Source of the DNA: Microbacterium testaceum StLB037
GTDB taxonomy: Bacteria > Actinomycetota > Actinomycetes > Actinomycetales > Microbacteriaceae
DNA: 64,000 nucleotides
Assembly: GCF_008763945.1 (NCBI RefSeq)
Contig: NZ_VTQH01000001.1
Location: 930,110 to 994,109, forward strand
Direction of reading: 5' to 3'
Shown piece by piece: positions 26,975 to 35,978 of the stretch (within the stretch, counting starts at the first letter, position 1; each line of letters begins with the position of its first letter). The notes under the pieces are model-generated. The model was given only the letters and a program-made list of their open reading frames with translations. It was not told the origin of the DNA and did no database searches. Position numbers and translations under genes: made by a program.

Positions 26975-27498
26975 GCGGCCCCCTCCCTCAGTCGGGCGAG
27001 CAGGTCGGCGACCCGGCCCCGACCCGGGATCTCGGCCCCCGGGTCGACCGACAGCCACGGCGCGAGCACGAACTCCCTCTCGTGCGCGCGGGGATGCGGG
27101 ACGACGAGGTCGTCTCGCGTGATGATCTCGTCGCCATAGGCGATCAGGTCGAGATCGAGGGTCCGATCGCCCCAGCGCTCGCGGCGCACACGGCCGTGCC
27201 GCGCTTCGATCCGATGCAGCGACGCGAGCAGCTCCCCGGGAGCGAGCCGCGTCTCGAGCAGCGCGACGGCGTTGAGGTAGCGGGGCGCGTCCTCGTCCTC
27301 GCCGTCGAGCGTCACGGCGACGGTCTCGATCGGGGCGGACACGCGGACGTCTTCCGTGAGAGACAGACGCCGCAGCTCGTCGACCGCCGCGGCCAGCGTC
27401 TCGTGCCGATCACCGAGGTTGGCCCCCAGCGCCACGACGGCGTGCACGGGCGCGGAACGCGGGGCGGCGTCGAGGCCGTGCGCCAACCGCACGTTCAC
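26971..27498 (-). CDS. folK: 2-amino-4-hydroxy-6-hydroxymethyldihydropteridine pyrophosphokinase
   Basis: Transfers pyrophosphate from ATP to hydroxymethyl-dihydropterin, the step before dihydropteroate synthase. It has 175 residues, normal for FolK. Seen: VVALGANLGDR (about 21-31), YLNAVALLET and the signature RWGDRTLDLDLIAYGD (about 112-127; ATP/Mg binding), followed by VPHPRAHEREFVL. GTG 27498 overlaps the folB stop (GTGA), which fixes the start. Confidence 0.96.
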   Translation of the reverse strand: MNVRLAHGLDAAPRSAPVHAVVALGANLGDRHETLAAAVDELRRLSLTEDVRVSAPIETVAVTLDGEDEDAPRYLNAVALLETRLAPGELLASLHRIEARHGRVRRERWGDRTLDLDLIAYGDEIITRDDLVVPHPRAHEREFVLAPWLSVDPGAEIPGRGRVADLLARLREGAA

Positions 27499-27860
27499 GA
27501 ACGCGACCTCGAGATCGTCACGGCCACATCGCCGAACGGGACGGTGATCGGCGCCTGCGGCTTGTGCACCGTGATGGTGACGGCGTCGACGCGACCGTCG
27601 GCGAGGACCGCGTCCGCCAACCGCTGCGCCAGCGTCTCGAGCAGATCGACCGGGTCGCCCTCGACGATCTCGACGAGGCGCTCGGCGAGTTCGCCGTAGT
27701 GGACCGTGTCGACGACGTCGTCGGTCTCGGCGGCGCGCCGCAGCGACAGCGACAGCGTCGCGTCGACCACGAACTCCTGCCCGTCGCGCTTCTCGTCGGG
27801 GTAGACCCCGTGGTACCCCACGGCCCGCACCCCCGTCAGCGTGATCCGATCGGCATCCAT
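27495..27860 (-). CDS. folB: Dihydroneopterin aldolase
   Basis: Cleaves dihydroneopterin to hydroxymethyl-dihydropterin and glycolaldehyde; 121 residues, normal size. Seen: the start DRITLTGVRAVGYHGVYPDEKR with the active-site Glu region, and VHKPQAPITVPFGDVAVTI, where Lys is the catalytic residue. The ATG shares one base with the folP stop (TGATG) and the gene overlaps folK by four bases. Confidence 0.96.
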   Translation of the reverse strand: MDADRITLTGVRAVGYHGVYPDEKRDGQEFVVDATLSLSLRRAAETDDVVDTVHYGELAERLVEIVEGDPVDLLETLAQRLADAVLADGRVDAVTITVHKPQAPITVPFGDVAVTISRSRS

Positions 27861-28651
27861 CAGGCCTCCCAAGCGCGGGCGACGGCGAGCGCGTCGCGGG
27901 TGGTCGGTACATCGTGCACGCGGACGGCCCACGCGCCGGAGCGCGCGGACAGGGCGCTCGTGACAGCGGTGGCGAGGTCGCGCCGGGCGAGGTCGGCGTC
28001 CTCGCCGATCACCTCGCCGAGGAACCGTTTCCGACTCGTCCCCACGAGCACACGCAGCCCGAGCTCGACGAACTCGGGCAGCGCGCGCAGCGTCTGCCAG
28101 TTCTGCGCCCCGCGTTTGCCGAAGCCGATGCCGGGGTCGATGATCAGGCGTGACCGCTCGAACCCCGCGGAGACGGCCGATTCGACCCGCTCGGCGAGCT
28201 CGGCCGAAACCTCGCGCGCGAGGTCGACGTAGTCCGCCCGGGCGTACATCTCGGTCGACGGCCCGCGCCAGTGGCCGAGGGCGAGGTCGGCGTCGGTCTC
28301 GGCCACGGCCGCGAGCATGTCGGGGTCGGCGAGCCCGCCGGAGACATCGTTCACGAGCCGCGCGCCCGCCCGCACCGCGGCGACCGCCGTGGCGGCGTTC
28401 ATGGTGTCGATGCTCACGAACGAGCCCTCGGATGCCAGCGCCTCGACGACCGGCAGCACTCTCCGCTGCTCGACGCGCGGCGCCACCCGCTCCGCGCCGG
28501 GCCGGGTGGACTCCCCGCCGACGTCGAGGATCTCGGCGCCCTGCTCGCGCAGGAGGCGGGCGTGGGCGAGGGCCACGTCGGGGTCGAGGTAGCGCCCGCC
28601 GTCGCTGAACGAGTCGGGCGTGACGTTGACGATCCCCATGATGAGGGTCAC
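27860..28651 (-). CDS. folP: Dihydropteroate synthase
   Basis: Joins hydroxymethyl-dihydropterin pyrophosphate and p-aminobenzoate; the sulfonamide target. It has 263 residues. Seen: IMGIVNVTPDSFSDGG (about 4-19), GGESTRPGAERV, SIDTMNA, NDVSGG, IIDPGIGFGKR (pterin site) and VGTSRKRF (phosphate site). The usual HMRG loop reads GHWRG here. GTG 28651 overlaps the folE stop (GTGA). Actinobacteria often carry a second, non-functional FolP2; the operon position and intact motifs mark this as the real FolP1. Confidence 0.95.
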   Translation of the reverse strand: MTLIMGIVNVTPDSFSDGGRYLDPDVALAHARLLREQGAEILDVGGESTRPGAERVAPRVEQRRVLPVVEALASEGSFVSIDTMNAATAVAAVRAGARLVNDVSGGLADPDMLAAVAETDADLALGHWRGPSTEMYARADYVDLAREVSAELAERVESAVSAGFERSRLIIDPGIGFGKRGAQNWQTLRALPEFVELGLRVLVGTSRKRFLGEVIGEDADLARRDLATAVTSALSARSGAWAVRVHDVPTTRDALAVARAWEA

Positions 28652-29235
28652 GCGCGCGCCCCGATCAAGGCCACGAGCTCGGCACGCGCGACCGGGTCGC
28701 CGTAGACGCCGCGGGCGGCGATCGTCACGGTCGAGGCGTCGAGCTGCCGCCCCCCGCGCATCGTGACGCACTCGTGCACGGCGTCGAGCACCACGAGCAC
28801 CCCGCGCGCGTCGAGCGACGTGGCGATGACATCGGCGATCTGCTCGCCGAGGCGCTCCTGCACCTGCGGACGCGCGGCGAGGATGTCGATCACCCGCGGA
28901 AGGGCGCCGAGGCCCACGACCTCTTCGCCCGGGAGGTACGCCACATGCGCACGCCCGCGGAACGGCAGCAGGTGGTGTTCGCACATCGACCGGAAGGCGA
29001 TGTCCCGCAGCATCACGGCCCCGGAGGGGAGGGTGTCGGGCGCCGGCCCGCGCGAGACCGAGATGGTGTGCTGCAGCGGGGCCGCGGCATCCTGCTTCAC
29101 TCCTGCGAAGAACTCGGCCCAGGAGTCGGCGACGCGCGTCGGGGTCTGGCGGAGCCCGGGGCGATCGGGGTCCTCCCCGATCGCCTCCAGGAGCTCTCGC
29201 ACCAGGACGGCGACGCGTTCACGATCGACGGCCAC
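28648..29235 (-). CDS. folE: GTP cyclohydrolase I
   Basis: First step of folate synthesis, GTP to dihydroneopterin triphosphate; 195 residues. Seen: RPGLRQTPTRVADSW, the zinc and catalytic site MCEHHLLPFRGRAHVAYLP (Cys-Glu-His-His, about 88-91) and HECVTMRG with the second zinc Cys (about 160). GTG start six bases after the ftsH stop, so it is probably transcribed with ftsH. It begins a run of overlapping genes that ends at panC. Confidence 0.96.
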   Translation of the reverse strand: MAVDRERVAVLVRELLEAIGEDPDRPGLRQTPTRVADSWAEFFAGVKQDAAAPLQHTISVSRGPAPDTLPSGAVMLRDIAFRSMCEHHLLPFRGRAHVAYLPGEEVVGLGALPRVIDILAARPQVQERLGEQIADVIATSLDARGVLVVLDAVHECVTMRGGRQLDASTVTIAARGVYGDPVARAELVALIGARA

Positions 29236-29241
29236 GGCGCC

Positions 29242-31245
<2,004 letters not shown>

Positions 31246-31392
31246 GGTGGGCGAGCCCAGCCCTTTCGTGTGCTCCGCAGAAATGCGGTCGCATCAGGCT
31301 AACGCGCGACGACTATGCCGGGCCTGTGCGTTCGTCATGGGCGTACAAGGCTCCGGATGCCACCCGCCCGCAGCCGCGACGACGCCGCGCGG

Positions 31393-31944
31393 TCAGGAGT
31401 AGACGTGCGGCGCCAGCACGGCCACGTCACGGAGGTTGCGGTAGCGCTCGGCGTAGTCGAGGCCGTACCCGATGACGAAGTCGTTGGGGATGTCGAACCC
31501 GACGTACCGGCAGTCGACCTCGACCTTCATCGCGTCGGGCTTGCGCAGCAGCGCGAGCACCTCGACGGACTCCGCGCCACGCGAGGCGAAGTTCTCGAGC
31601 AACCAGCTGAGGGTGAGGCCGGAGTCGATGATGTCCTCGACGATCAGCACGTGCTTGCCCGTGATGTCGGTGTCGAGGTCTTTGCGGATCTGCACGACAC
31701 CGCTCGAGCGGGTCGATGCGCCGTACGACGACACGGCCATCCAGTCCATCGACACGTGGATGGGAAGGTGACGCGCGAAGTCGGCCATGACCATGACCGC
31801 GCCCTTCAGCACGCCCACGAGGACGACGTCGCGTCCCTCGTAGTCGGCGGCCACCTGCGTCGCGAGTTCCGCGAGCTTCCCGTGGATCTGCTCCTCCGTG
31901 AGGAGGACTTCGCTGATGTCGTCGGAGATGTCGGCCGCGCGCAT
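31393..31944 (-). CDS. hpt: Hypoxanthine phosphoribosyltransferase
   Basis: Purine salvage: hypoxanthine or guanine plus PRPP to IMP or GMP; 183 residues. Seen: LVGVLKGAVMVMADFARH, the PRPP-binding loop HVLIVEDIIDSGLTLS (about 96-110), the base-binding KVEVDCRYVGFDIPNDFVIGYGLDY in pieces, and RYRNLRDVAVL. Follows tilS by 36 bases, as in most Gram-positive bacteria, but has its own leaderless promoter (TAGACT). Confidence 0.96.
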   Translation of the reverse strand: MRAADISDDISEVLLTEEQIHGKLAELATQVAADYEGRDVVLVGVLKGAVMVMADFARHLPIHVSMDWMAVSSYGASTRSSGVVQIRKDLDTDITGKHVLIVEDIIDSGLTLSWLLENFASRGAESVEVLALLRKPDAMKVEVDCRYVGFDIPNDFVIGYGLDYAERYRNLRDVAVLAPHVYS

Positions 31945-31950
31945 TCGGAA

Positions 31951-31956
31951 AGTCTA
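31951..31956 (-). promoter_or_regulatory. -10 hexamer TAGACT for hpt (leaderless)
   Basis: TAGACT ends six bases before the hpt ATG, within the 36-base tilS-hpt gap. Confidence 0.55.
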
Positions 31957-31980
31957 CGTCGGTCGGATGGATCGGTCGGA

Positions 31981-32979
31981 TCAGGATGCCGTCCGCGCGA
32001 CGACCTCGATGCGCGCGCCGACCCGGCGGGCCAGGCATCCGGGCAGGTCGATGGGCCCCTGCCCCCTCCAATCGGTGGCCAGGCGCGTGACCTCGAGGGT
32101 CTGCGCGCGGGAGAGCGAGACGCCGAACTCGCTGTCGACGACGTAGCGGACGATCCTGTTGCGTAGGGCCGCGGGGTTCGCGGCGAGAGCGGCGACCGAG
32201 ATCGAGATCCCCGCTTCGGCGTGCTCAACGATGTCTTCGATGGTCTCGTCGATCATGCTCTGGAACGCCTCGGCATCCTCTCGGAGCTGCTCGGCCGTGC
32301 GGGCGAGAGCCTCGGCGACCCCCGGTCCGAGCTCGGACTCCAGCATCGGCATCACCCGGTCGCGCACGCGCACGCGGGAGTACGCGGGGTCGACGTTGTG
32401 CGGATCGTGCCACGGCTCCAGCCCCTCCGCGGTGCAGGCAGCGACGGTCGTGCGCCGACGCACCGACAGCAGGGGGCGCGTCCACACCGGACCCGTGGCA
32501 TCCCGTCTCTCGGCGGGCATGCCGGCGAGGCTCAATCCTCCGGACCCGCGCGCGAGACCGAGCAGCACGGTTTCAGCCTGGTCGTCGAGCGTGTGTCCGA
32601 GCAAGACGACGTCGGCCCCGATCTCGGCCGCCGCCGCCGCCAGGCCGGCGTACCGGGCCGCCCGCGCGGCCGCCTCAGGCCCATCGCTCGCGCCCACCTC
32701 GACGCGTACGACGCGGGCGTCGAGACCGAGACCGCGTGCCGTCTCCGCGGCGGCGGAGGCTACGGCATCCGACCCCTTCTGCAGACCGTGGTCGATCACG
32801 ACGGCTTCGGCCCGGATGCCGGCTCGCGCGGACTCGAAGGCCGTCGCCGCCGCGAGCGCCAACGAATCAGGTCCGCCCGAGAGCGCGATCACGACGGGGC
32901 CCTCCACGCGCTCGAGGACGGCGCGGACCGCTCGGCGCACCTCGGCGACGGAGGGGTCGAGTCCGGGGCGGTGATTCAT
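31981..32979 (-). CDS. tilS: tRNA(Ile)-lysidine synthase
   Basis: Adds lysine to C34 of tRNA-Ile(CAU) so that it reads AUA; 332 residues, the short actinobacterial form without the full C-terminal domains of E. coli TilS. Seen: PP-loop ALSGGPDSLAL (about 33-43), GHTLDDQAETVLLGLARG (about 130) and RPLLSVRR; a TilS-substrate-binding region lies at about 250-300. First gene before hpt; leaderless start with hexamer TAGCGT. It is divergent from ppa across 90 bases. Confidence 0.95.
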   Translation of the reverse strand: MNHRPGLDPSVAEVRRAVRAVLERVEGPVVIALSGGPDSLALAAATAFESARAGIRAEAVVIDHGLQKGSDAVASAAAETARGLGLDARVVRVEVGASDGPEAAARAARYAGLAAAAAEIGADVVLLGHTLDDQAETVLLGLARGSGGLSLAGMPAERRDATGPVWTRPLLSVRRRTTVAACTAEGLEPWHDPHNVDPAYSRVRVRDRVMPMLESELGPGVAEALARTAEQLREDAEAFQSMIDETIEDIVEHAEAGISISVAALAANPAALRNRIVRYVVDSEFGVSLSRAQTLEVTRLATDWRGQGPIDLPGCLARRVGARIEVVARTAS

Positions 32980-32985
32980 CCCCCC

Positions 32986-32991
32986 ACGCTA
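32986..32991 (-). promoter_or_regulatory. -10 hexamer TAGCGT for tilS (leaderless)
   Basis: TAGCGT ends six bases before the tilS ATG; the gap is six G on the coding strand. Confidence 0.5.
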
Positions 32992-33027
32992 GCGGGGCCG
33001 CGACATCGGCCGCCGACCGCGCCCGAC

Positions 33028-33033
33028 TAGGCT
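33028..33033 (+). promoter_or_regulatory. Probable -10 hexamer TAGGCT for ppa
   Basis: TAGGCT lies 36 bases before the ppa ATG, giving a short leader that contains ribosome site AAGGAG at 33057-33062, seven bases before the start codon. Confidence 0.5.
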
Positions 33034-33069
33034 GGGCCGCGGAAATCCACAGATCTAAGGAGCACGAGT

Positions 33070-33603
33070 ATGGGCGCGTACGACGCCGTCATCGAGATCC
33101 CCCGCGGCAGCCGCGTGAAGTACGAGGTCGACCACGGCACCGGCCGTGTCTACCTCGACCGCATCCTCTACACGGTGTTCGGCTACCCCGCCAACTACGG
33201 CTTCTTCGAGAACACCCTCGGCGAGGACGGCGACCCGCTCGACGTGCTCGTCCTGCTCGATCGCGAGCTGCACCCCGGCATCCTCGCCAAGGTGCGCCCC
33301 GTGGGCGTGCTCAAGATGAGCGACGAGGCCGGTGGCGACGACAAGGTCGTGGCCGTGCTCGCGAAGGATCCCCGGTGGGACCACATCCAGGACGTCGGCG
33401 ACATCGACGAGTGGACCAAGAAGGAGATCACCCACTTCTTCGAGCACTACAAGGACCTCGAGCCTAACAAGTGGGTCAAGGTCGACGAGTGGGCGGATGC
33501 CGCCGAGGCCGAGCGCCTGGTGGGCGAGGCGTTCACGCGCTTCGACGAGCACGACGCGCAGACCAAGACGCAGGGTTCGGGCGAGGCGCCCAACACCCTC
33601 TGA
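33070..33603 (+). CDS. ppa: Inorganic pyrophosphatase
   Basis: Hydrolyses pyrophosphate and so drives biosynthetic reactions; class I, 177 residues. Seen: EIPRGSRVKYEVDHGTGRVYLDR in pieces (substrate Lys/Glu), the loop FGYPANYGFFENT, and the metal-binding GEDGDPLDVLVL (about 55-66) plus VLAKDPRWD. AAKGAG-type ribosome site is strong (AAGGAG), as expected for an abundant enzyme. A symmetric terminator follows its stop. Confidence 0.97.
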   Translation: MGAYDAVIEIPRGSRVKYEVDHGTGRVYLDRILYTVFGYPANYGFFENTLGEDGDPLDVLVLLDRELHPGILAKVRPVGVLKMSDEAGGDDKVVAVLAKDPRWDHIQDVGDIDEWTKKEITHFFEHYKDLEPNKWVKVDEWADAAEAERLVGEAFTRFDEHDAQTKTQGSGEAPNTL

Positions 33604-33617
33604 TCTTCTGCAGACGA

Positions 33618-33647
33618 AAAACCCCCGGTCCATCGACCGGGGGTTTT
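33618..33647. terminator. Bidirectional terminator between ppa and the M23 peptidase gene
   Basis: AAAACCCCCGGTC (33618-33630) pairs with GACCGGGGGTTTT (33635-33647) around loop CATC. The T run follows the stem in both directions, serving the two convergent genes. Confidence 0.92.
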
Positions 33648-33660
33648 GTCGTGGGCTCGC

Positions 33661-35100
33661 TCAGACCGAGACGCCGCGGGCCCGCAGCCAGGGCGCGGGG
33701 TCCGTGGTGCCGCCGCCGGGAGGGTAGACCTCGAAGTGCAGGTGGCAGCCGAAGGAGTTGCCGGTCTGACCGGTTGCGGCGATCTGCTCACCGGCCGAGA
33801 CGCGCTGACCGTATGACACGTAGATGCCGCCGTTGACGATGTGGCCGTAGCCCGTGCCCGATCCGTCATCGTGCTGGATGCGAATGTAGTTCCCGAACCC
33901 GCCGTTGACGCCCGCGTAGGTCACGCGACCGGCGGCCGCGGCGTAGATGGGCGACCAGCAGCTCGCGCCGAAATCGAGGCCGAGGTGCCAGGTGCTCGCG
34001 CAGTAGCTGGAGTTGCACTGACCGGACCGGGGGCCGTAGCCCGACGACGTGTACGCCGACGAGGGGCGCGCCCAGCCGGAGCCGCCGACGCTTCCGCCGC
34101 CACCGCCTCCGCCGCCGCCTCCGCCGCCTCCGCCGCCTCCGCCACCGCCGCCTCCGCTGTTCTGGGCGTCGCGGGCTGCCTGCTCGCGACGCGCACGCTC
34201 GGCGGCGTCACGGGCGGCGGCTTCTTCGCGCGCCTTGCGCTCGCGCTCCTCGCGCGCCTTGCGCTCGGCCTCGACACCCGCCTGGTACTCGGCGACGGTC
34301 TTGGCCGTGGTGTCCTGCAGGGCGGCCAGCTGCGCCTCGAGCACGGCCTGGTTGGCCTGCTGCGCGGCGAGGGCTTCTTGCGCCGCCTGGGCGGCCTGCT
34401 GGGCCGCGGCCATCTTGTCTTCGGCGATCTTGCGCAGACGGTCGCGCTCGGCGGCGGCATCCGTCGCCTGGTTGCTGAGGTTCTTCGCGTTGTCGCGCGC
34501 CGCGACGGCCGCGGCGTACACCGACTTGTTGCGCTCGAGCAGCTTGTCCATCGTGCCGAGACGAGCGAGAAGGTCGTCTGCGGACGCAGCGGAGCCCGAG
34601 AAGAAGAGGTCGAGCGAGGTGTCGTCACCGCCGGAGCGGTACAGCTGCGCGGCGACCTTGCCGGCCTTGCTCGCCGCCTCGGTCGCCTTCGCGGCCTCCG
34701 AATCGGCCTGCTGCTGGATGAGCTGAGCGCGGTAGTCGGCGTCCTGGTAGGCCTGCTGCGCGGCGAAGTACTCGTCGGACCGGGCCTGCACCTCGGCCTG
34801 CGTGCGGGCGACCTCGGACTGCAGGCCCTGGATCAGTCCCTGGATGCGCGAGATCTCGCCGGCCTTGGCGGCCTCGTTGGCCTTGGCGGCTTGCACGTCG
34901 TCCCACGAGGGGTAGTCGGCGGCCATGGCGGGCGAGGCGAAGCCCGTCGACACCGCGCCGAAAGCGCCGAGCGCGACAGCACCGAGGGCGCCGTACTTCA
35001 GGGCACTGCGCCGATCGAAGGTCGGCCACAGGCGCCGCTGCTCCGTCGCCGAGGGCGCGCAGCCGCAGTCGTCTGTCTCGTCAGAGGGTACGAGCGTCAC
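33661..35100 (-). CDS. Secreted M23 (LytM) peptidase-domain protein with coiled coil and poly-glycine linker
   Basis: A 479-residue cell-wall protein. A twin-arginine-like signal (RRSALKYGALGAVALGAF, about 30-47) suggests Tat or Sec export; the N-terminal tail has CGC. A long Ala/Gln/Glu-rich coiled coil (about 65-315) follows, then about 21 glycines in a row (about 317-337), then an M23 domain (about 380-470) with the zinc ligands in HLGLDFG and HLHFE. Coiled coil plus LytM is typical of NlpD/EnvC-like or RipA-associated regulators of wall cleavage, so an activator or a hydrolase role is possible. GTG start; ribosome site GAGG. Confidence 0.9.
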   Translation of the reverse strand: MTLVPSDETDDCGCAPSATEQRRLWPTFDRRSALKYGALGAVALGAFGAVSTGFASPAMAADYPSWDDVQAAKANEAAKAGEISRIQGLIQGLQSEVARTQAEVQARSDEYFAAQQAYQDADYRAQLIQQQADSEAAKATEAASKAGKVAAQLYRSGGDDTSLDLFFSGSAASADDLLARLGTMDKLLERNKSVYAAAVAARDNAKNLSNQATDAAAERDRLRKIAEDKMAAAQQAAQAAQEALAAQQANQAVLEAQLAALQDTTAKTVAEYQAGVEAERKAREERERKAREEAAARDAAERARREQAARDAQNSGGGGGGGGGGGGGGGGGGGGGSVGGSGWARPSSAYTSSGYGPRSGQCNSSYCASTWHLGLDFGASCWSPIYAAAAGRVTYAGVNGGFGNYIRIQHDDGSGTGYGHIVNGGIYVSYGQRVSAGEQIAATGQTGNSFGCHLHFEVYPPGGGTTDPAPWLRARGVSV

Positions 35101-35237
35101 GGGACTACCTCATCTCACCGGGTCGCAACTCGGCTAACAGTAGCAACACGAGTCACACGCACAACAGGGCGAGTTCCCGCTGTCGCGGCCCATCCTGCGC
35201 CCTCGACACGCGCGGGCGCAGCACGCCACGCCCCGAA

Positions 35238-35267
35238 TTGGCAATCTCGCTCGTTGTGAAGTAGGCT
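35238..35267 (+). promoter_or_regulatory. Promoter of the tRNA-Glu/Asp/Phe cluster
   Basis: TTGGCA (35238-35243) and TAGGCT (35262-35267) are separated by 18 bases. Transcription would begin about 40 bases before tRNA-Glu. Confidence 0.6.
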
Positions 35268-35314
35268 CGGTCGTCGGCAAGCGAGGATGAAATCGCGAGG
35301 TTTCAGGCTCATCC

Positions 35315-35387
35315 GGCCCCATCGTTTAGCGGCCTAGGACGCCGCCCTTTCACGGCGGTAGCACGGGTTCGAATCCCGTTGGGGTCA
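35315..35387 (+). tRNA. tRNA-Glu(TTC)
   Basis: The acceptor GGCCCCA pairs with TGGGGTC (one G-U), discriminator A, no encoded CCA. Anticodon stem CCGCC/GGCGG holds loop CTTTCAC, anticodon TTC. T loop TTCGAAT is normal. Confidence 0.96.
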
Positions 35388-35400
35388 CTTTCCGGTGAAG

Positions 35401-35406
35401 TACAAT
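35401..35406 (+). promoter_or_regulatory. Possible second promoter, -10 TACAAT, before tRNA-Asp
   Basis: TACAAT lies 11 bases before tRNA-Asp, a good -10 in a GC-rich genome. A weak -35 (TTGGGG) would fall in the 3' end of tRNA-Glu. Confidence 0.45.
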
Positions 35407-35417
35407 TGAACATGCAT

Positions 35418-35491
35418 GGCCCTGTAGCGCAGTTGGTTAGCGTGCCGCCCTGTCACGGCGGAGGTCGCGGGTTCAAGTCCCGTCAGGGTCG
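35418..35491 (+). tRNA. tRNA-Asp(GTC)
   Basis: The acceptor GGCCCTG pairs with CAGGGTC, discriminator G. Anticodon stem CCGCC/GGCGG holds CTGTCAC, anticodon GTC. T loop TTCAAGT. CCA is not encoded. Confidence 0.96.
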
Positions 35492-35503
35492 CTCCACAGC
35501 GAC

Positions 35504-35525
35504 GGGCCTTCTTTCGAGAAGGCCC
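35504..35525 (+). terminator. Hairpin between tRNA-Asp and tRNA-Phe
   Basis: GGGCCTTCT (35504-35512) pairs with AGAAGGCCC (35517-35525) around a stable TTCG tetraloop; only short T pairs follow. It may be a processing or partial termination signal inside the cluster. Confidence 0.7.
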
Positions 35526-35555
35526 TTCGTCTAGGAAGCGGCAGACATGCCGCTC

Positions 35556-35628
35556 GGCTCTGTAGCTCAGTTGGTAGAGCGCACGACTGAAAATCGTGAG
35601 GTCACGGGATCGACGCCCGTCGGAGCCA
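35556..35628 (+). tRNA. tRNA-Phe(GAA) with an unusual T loop
   Basis: The acceptor GGCTCTG pairs with CGGAGCC, discriminator A. Anticodon stem CACGA/TCGTG holds loop CTGAAAA, anticodon GAA. The T arm ACGGG/CCCGT encloses ATCGACG, so position 54 is A where nearly all tRNAs have T. CCA is not encoded. Confidence 0.94.
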
Positions 35629-35630
35629 CG

Positions 35631-35666
35631 GTCCCTCATGAGGCTTCTACTCATGGGGGACTTTTT
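35631..35666 (+). terminator. Terminator after the tRNA cluster
   Basis: GTCCCTCATGAG (35631-35642) pairs with CTCATGGGGGAC (35650-35661, allowing G-U) and is followed directly by five T. It is the clearest Rho-independent terminator of the window. Confidence 0.92.
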
Positions 35667-35874
35667 CGTTCCCGGATGCCGCTCTGCGTCGGCATCCCCT
35701 CCCCTCCCCCGCCTCATGGCCCGGGGTCTCGCGCCGCGCCGAGAACAGGACGCGCGCCGAGAACAGGCCGTTCCACGCGAAATCCCCCTGTCCCCGTGGC
35801 ATCCCCCTGTTCTCATGACGGCCGGAACCCGCCGCCGACGGACCGGCACATAGCGTCTGCACAGCGGAAGTGGT
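35667..35874. repeat. Gene-free stretch with repeated GAGAACAGG motifs
   Basis: No gene is visible. GCGCCGAGAACAGG occurs at 35736-35749 and 35754-35767, spaced 18 bases apart, and its core is inverted as CCTGTTCTC at 35806-35814. ATCCCCCTGT is also directly repeated (about 35782 and 35801). The arrangement could fold into alternative hairpins between the tRNA terminator and the exporter promoter. Confidence 0.55.
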
Positions 35875-35922
35875 TTCGGACACTGTCGGACAGCGCTACT
35901 ATTTGTTGACTTTCAGCAAATA
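35875..35922 (+). promoter_or_regulatory. Promoter and palindromic operator of the drug exporter
   Basis: A likely promoter has TTCGGA at 35875-35880 and TACTAT at 35897-35902, 16 bases apart. Overlapping the -10 is a near-perfect palindrome: TATTTGTTGA (35900-35909), three bases, TCAGCAAATA (35913-35922), with one mismatch between arms. This is a typical TetR- or MarR-type operator. No regulator gene is adjacent, so the repressor must be encoded elsewhere. Confidence 0.62.
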
Positions 35923-35978
35923 CCTGGCGCCCGACTGAGCTTCCGAGCCGTCCGCCAGGCCTTCTCGAAGAGGCCCCG

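Noticed and set aside
34080..34155. GCC/TCC-rich microsatellite as a separate repeat
   Set aside because: It is the coding sequence of the poly-glycine linker in the M23 protein and is in frame.
35101..35314. c-di-AMP riboswitch upstream of the M23 peptidase
   Set aside because: Such riboswitches precede some actinobacterial wall-hydrolase genes, but the conserved sequence blocks were not found here.
35315..35978. Integration site of a mobile element at the tRNA cluster
   Set aside because: No integrase, no direct repeat of a tRNA 3' end and no change in gene style beyond it.
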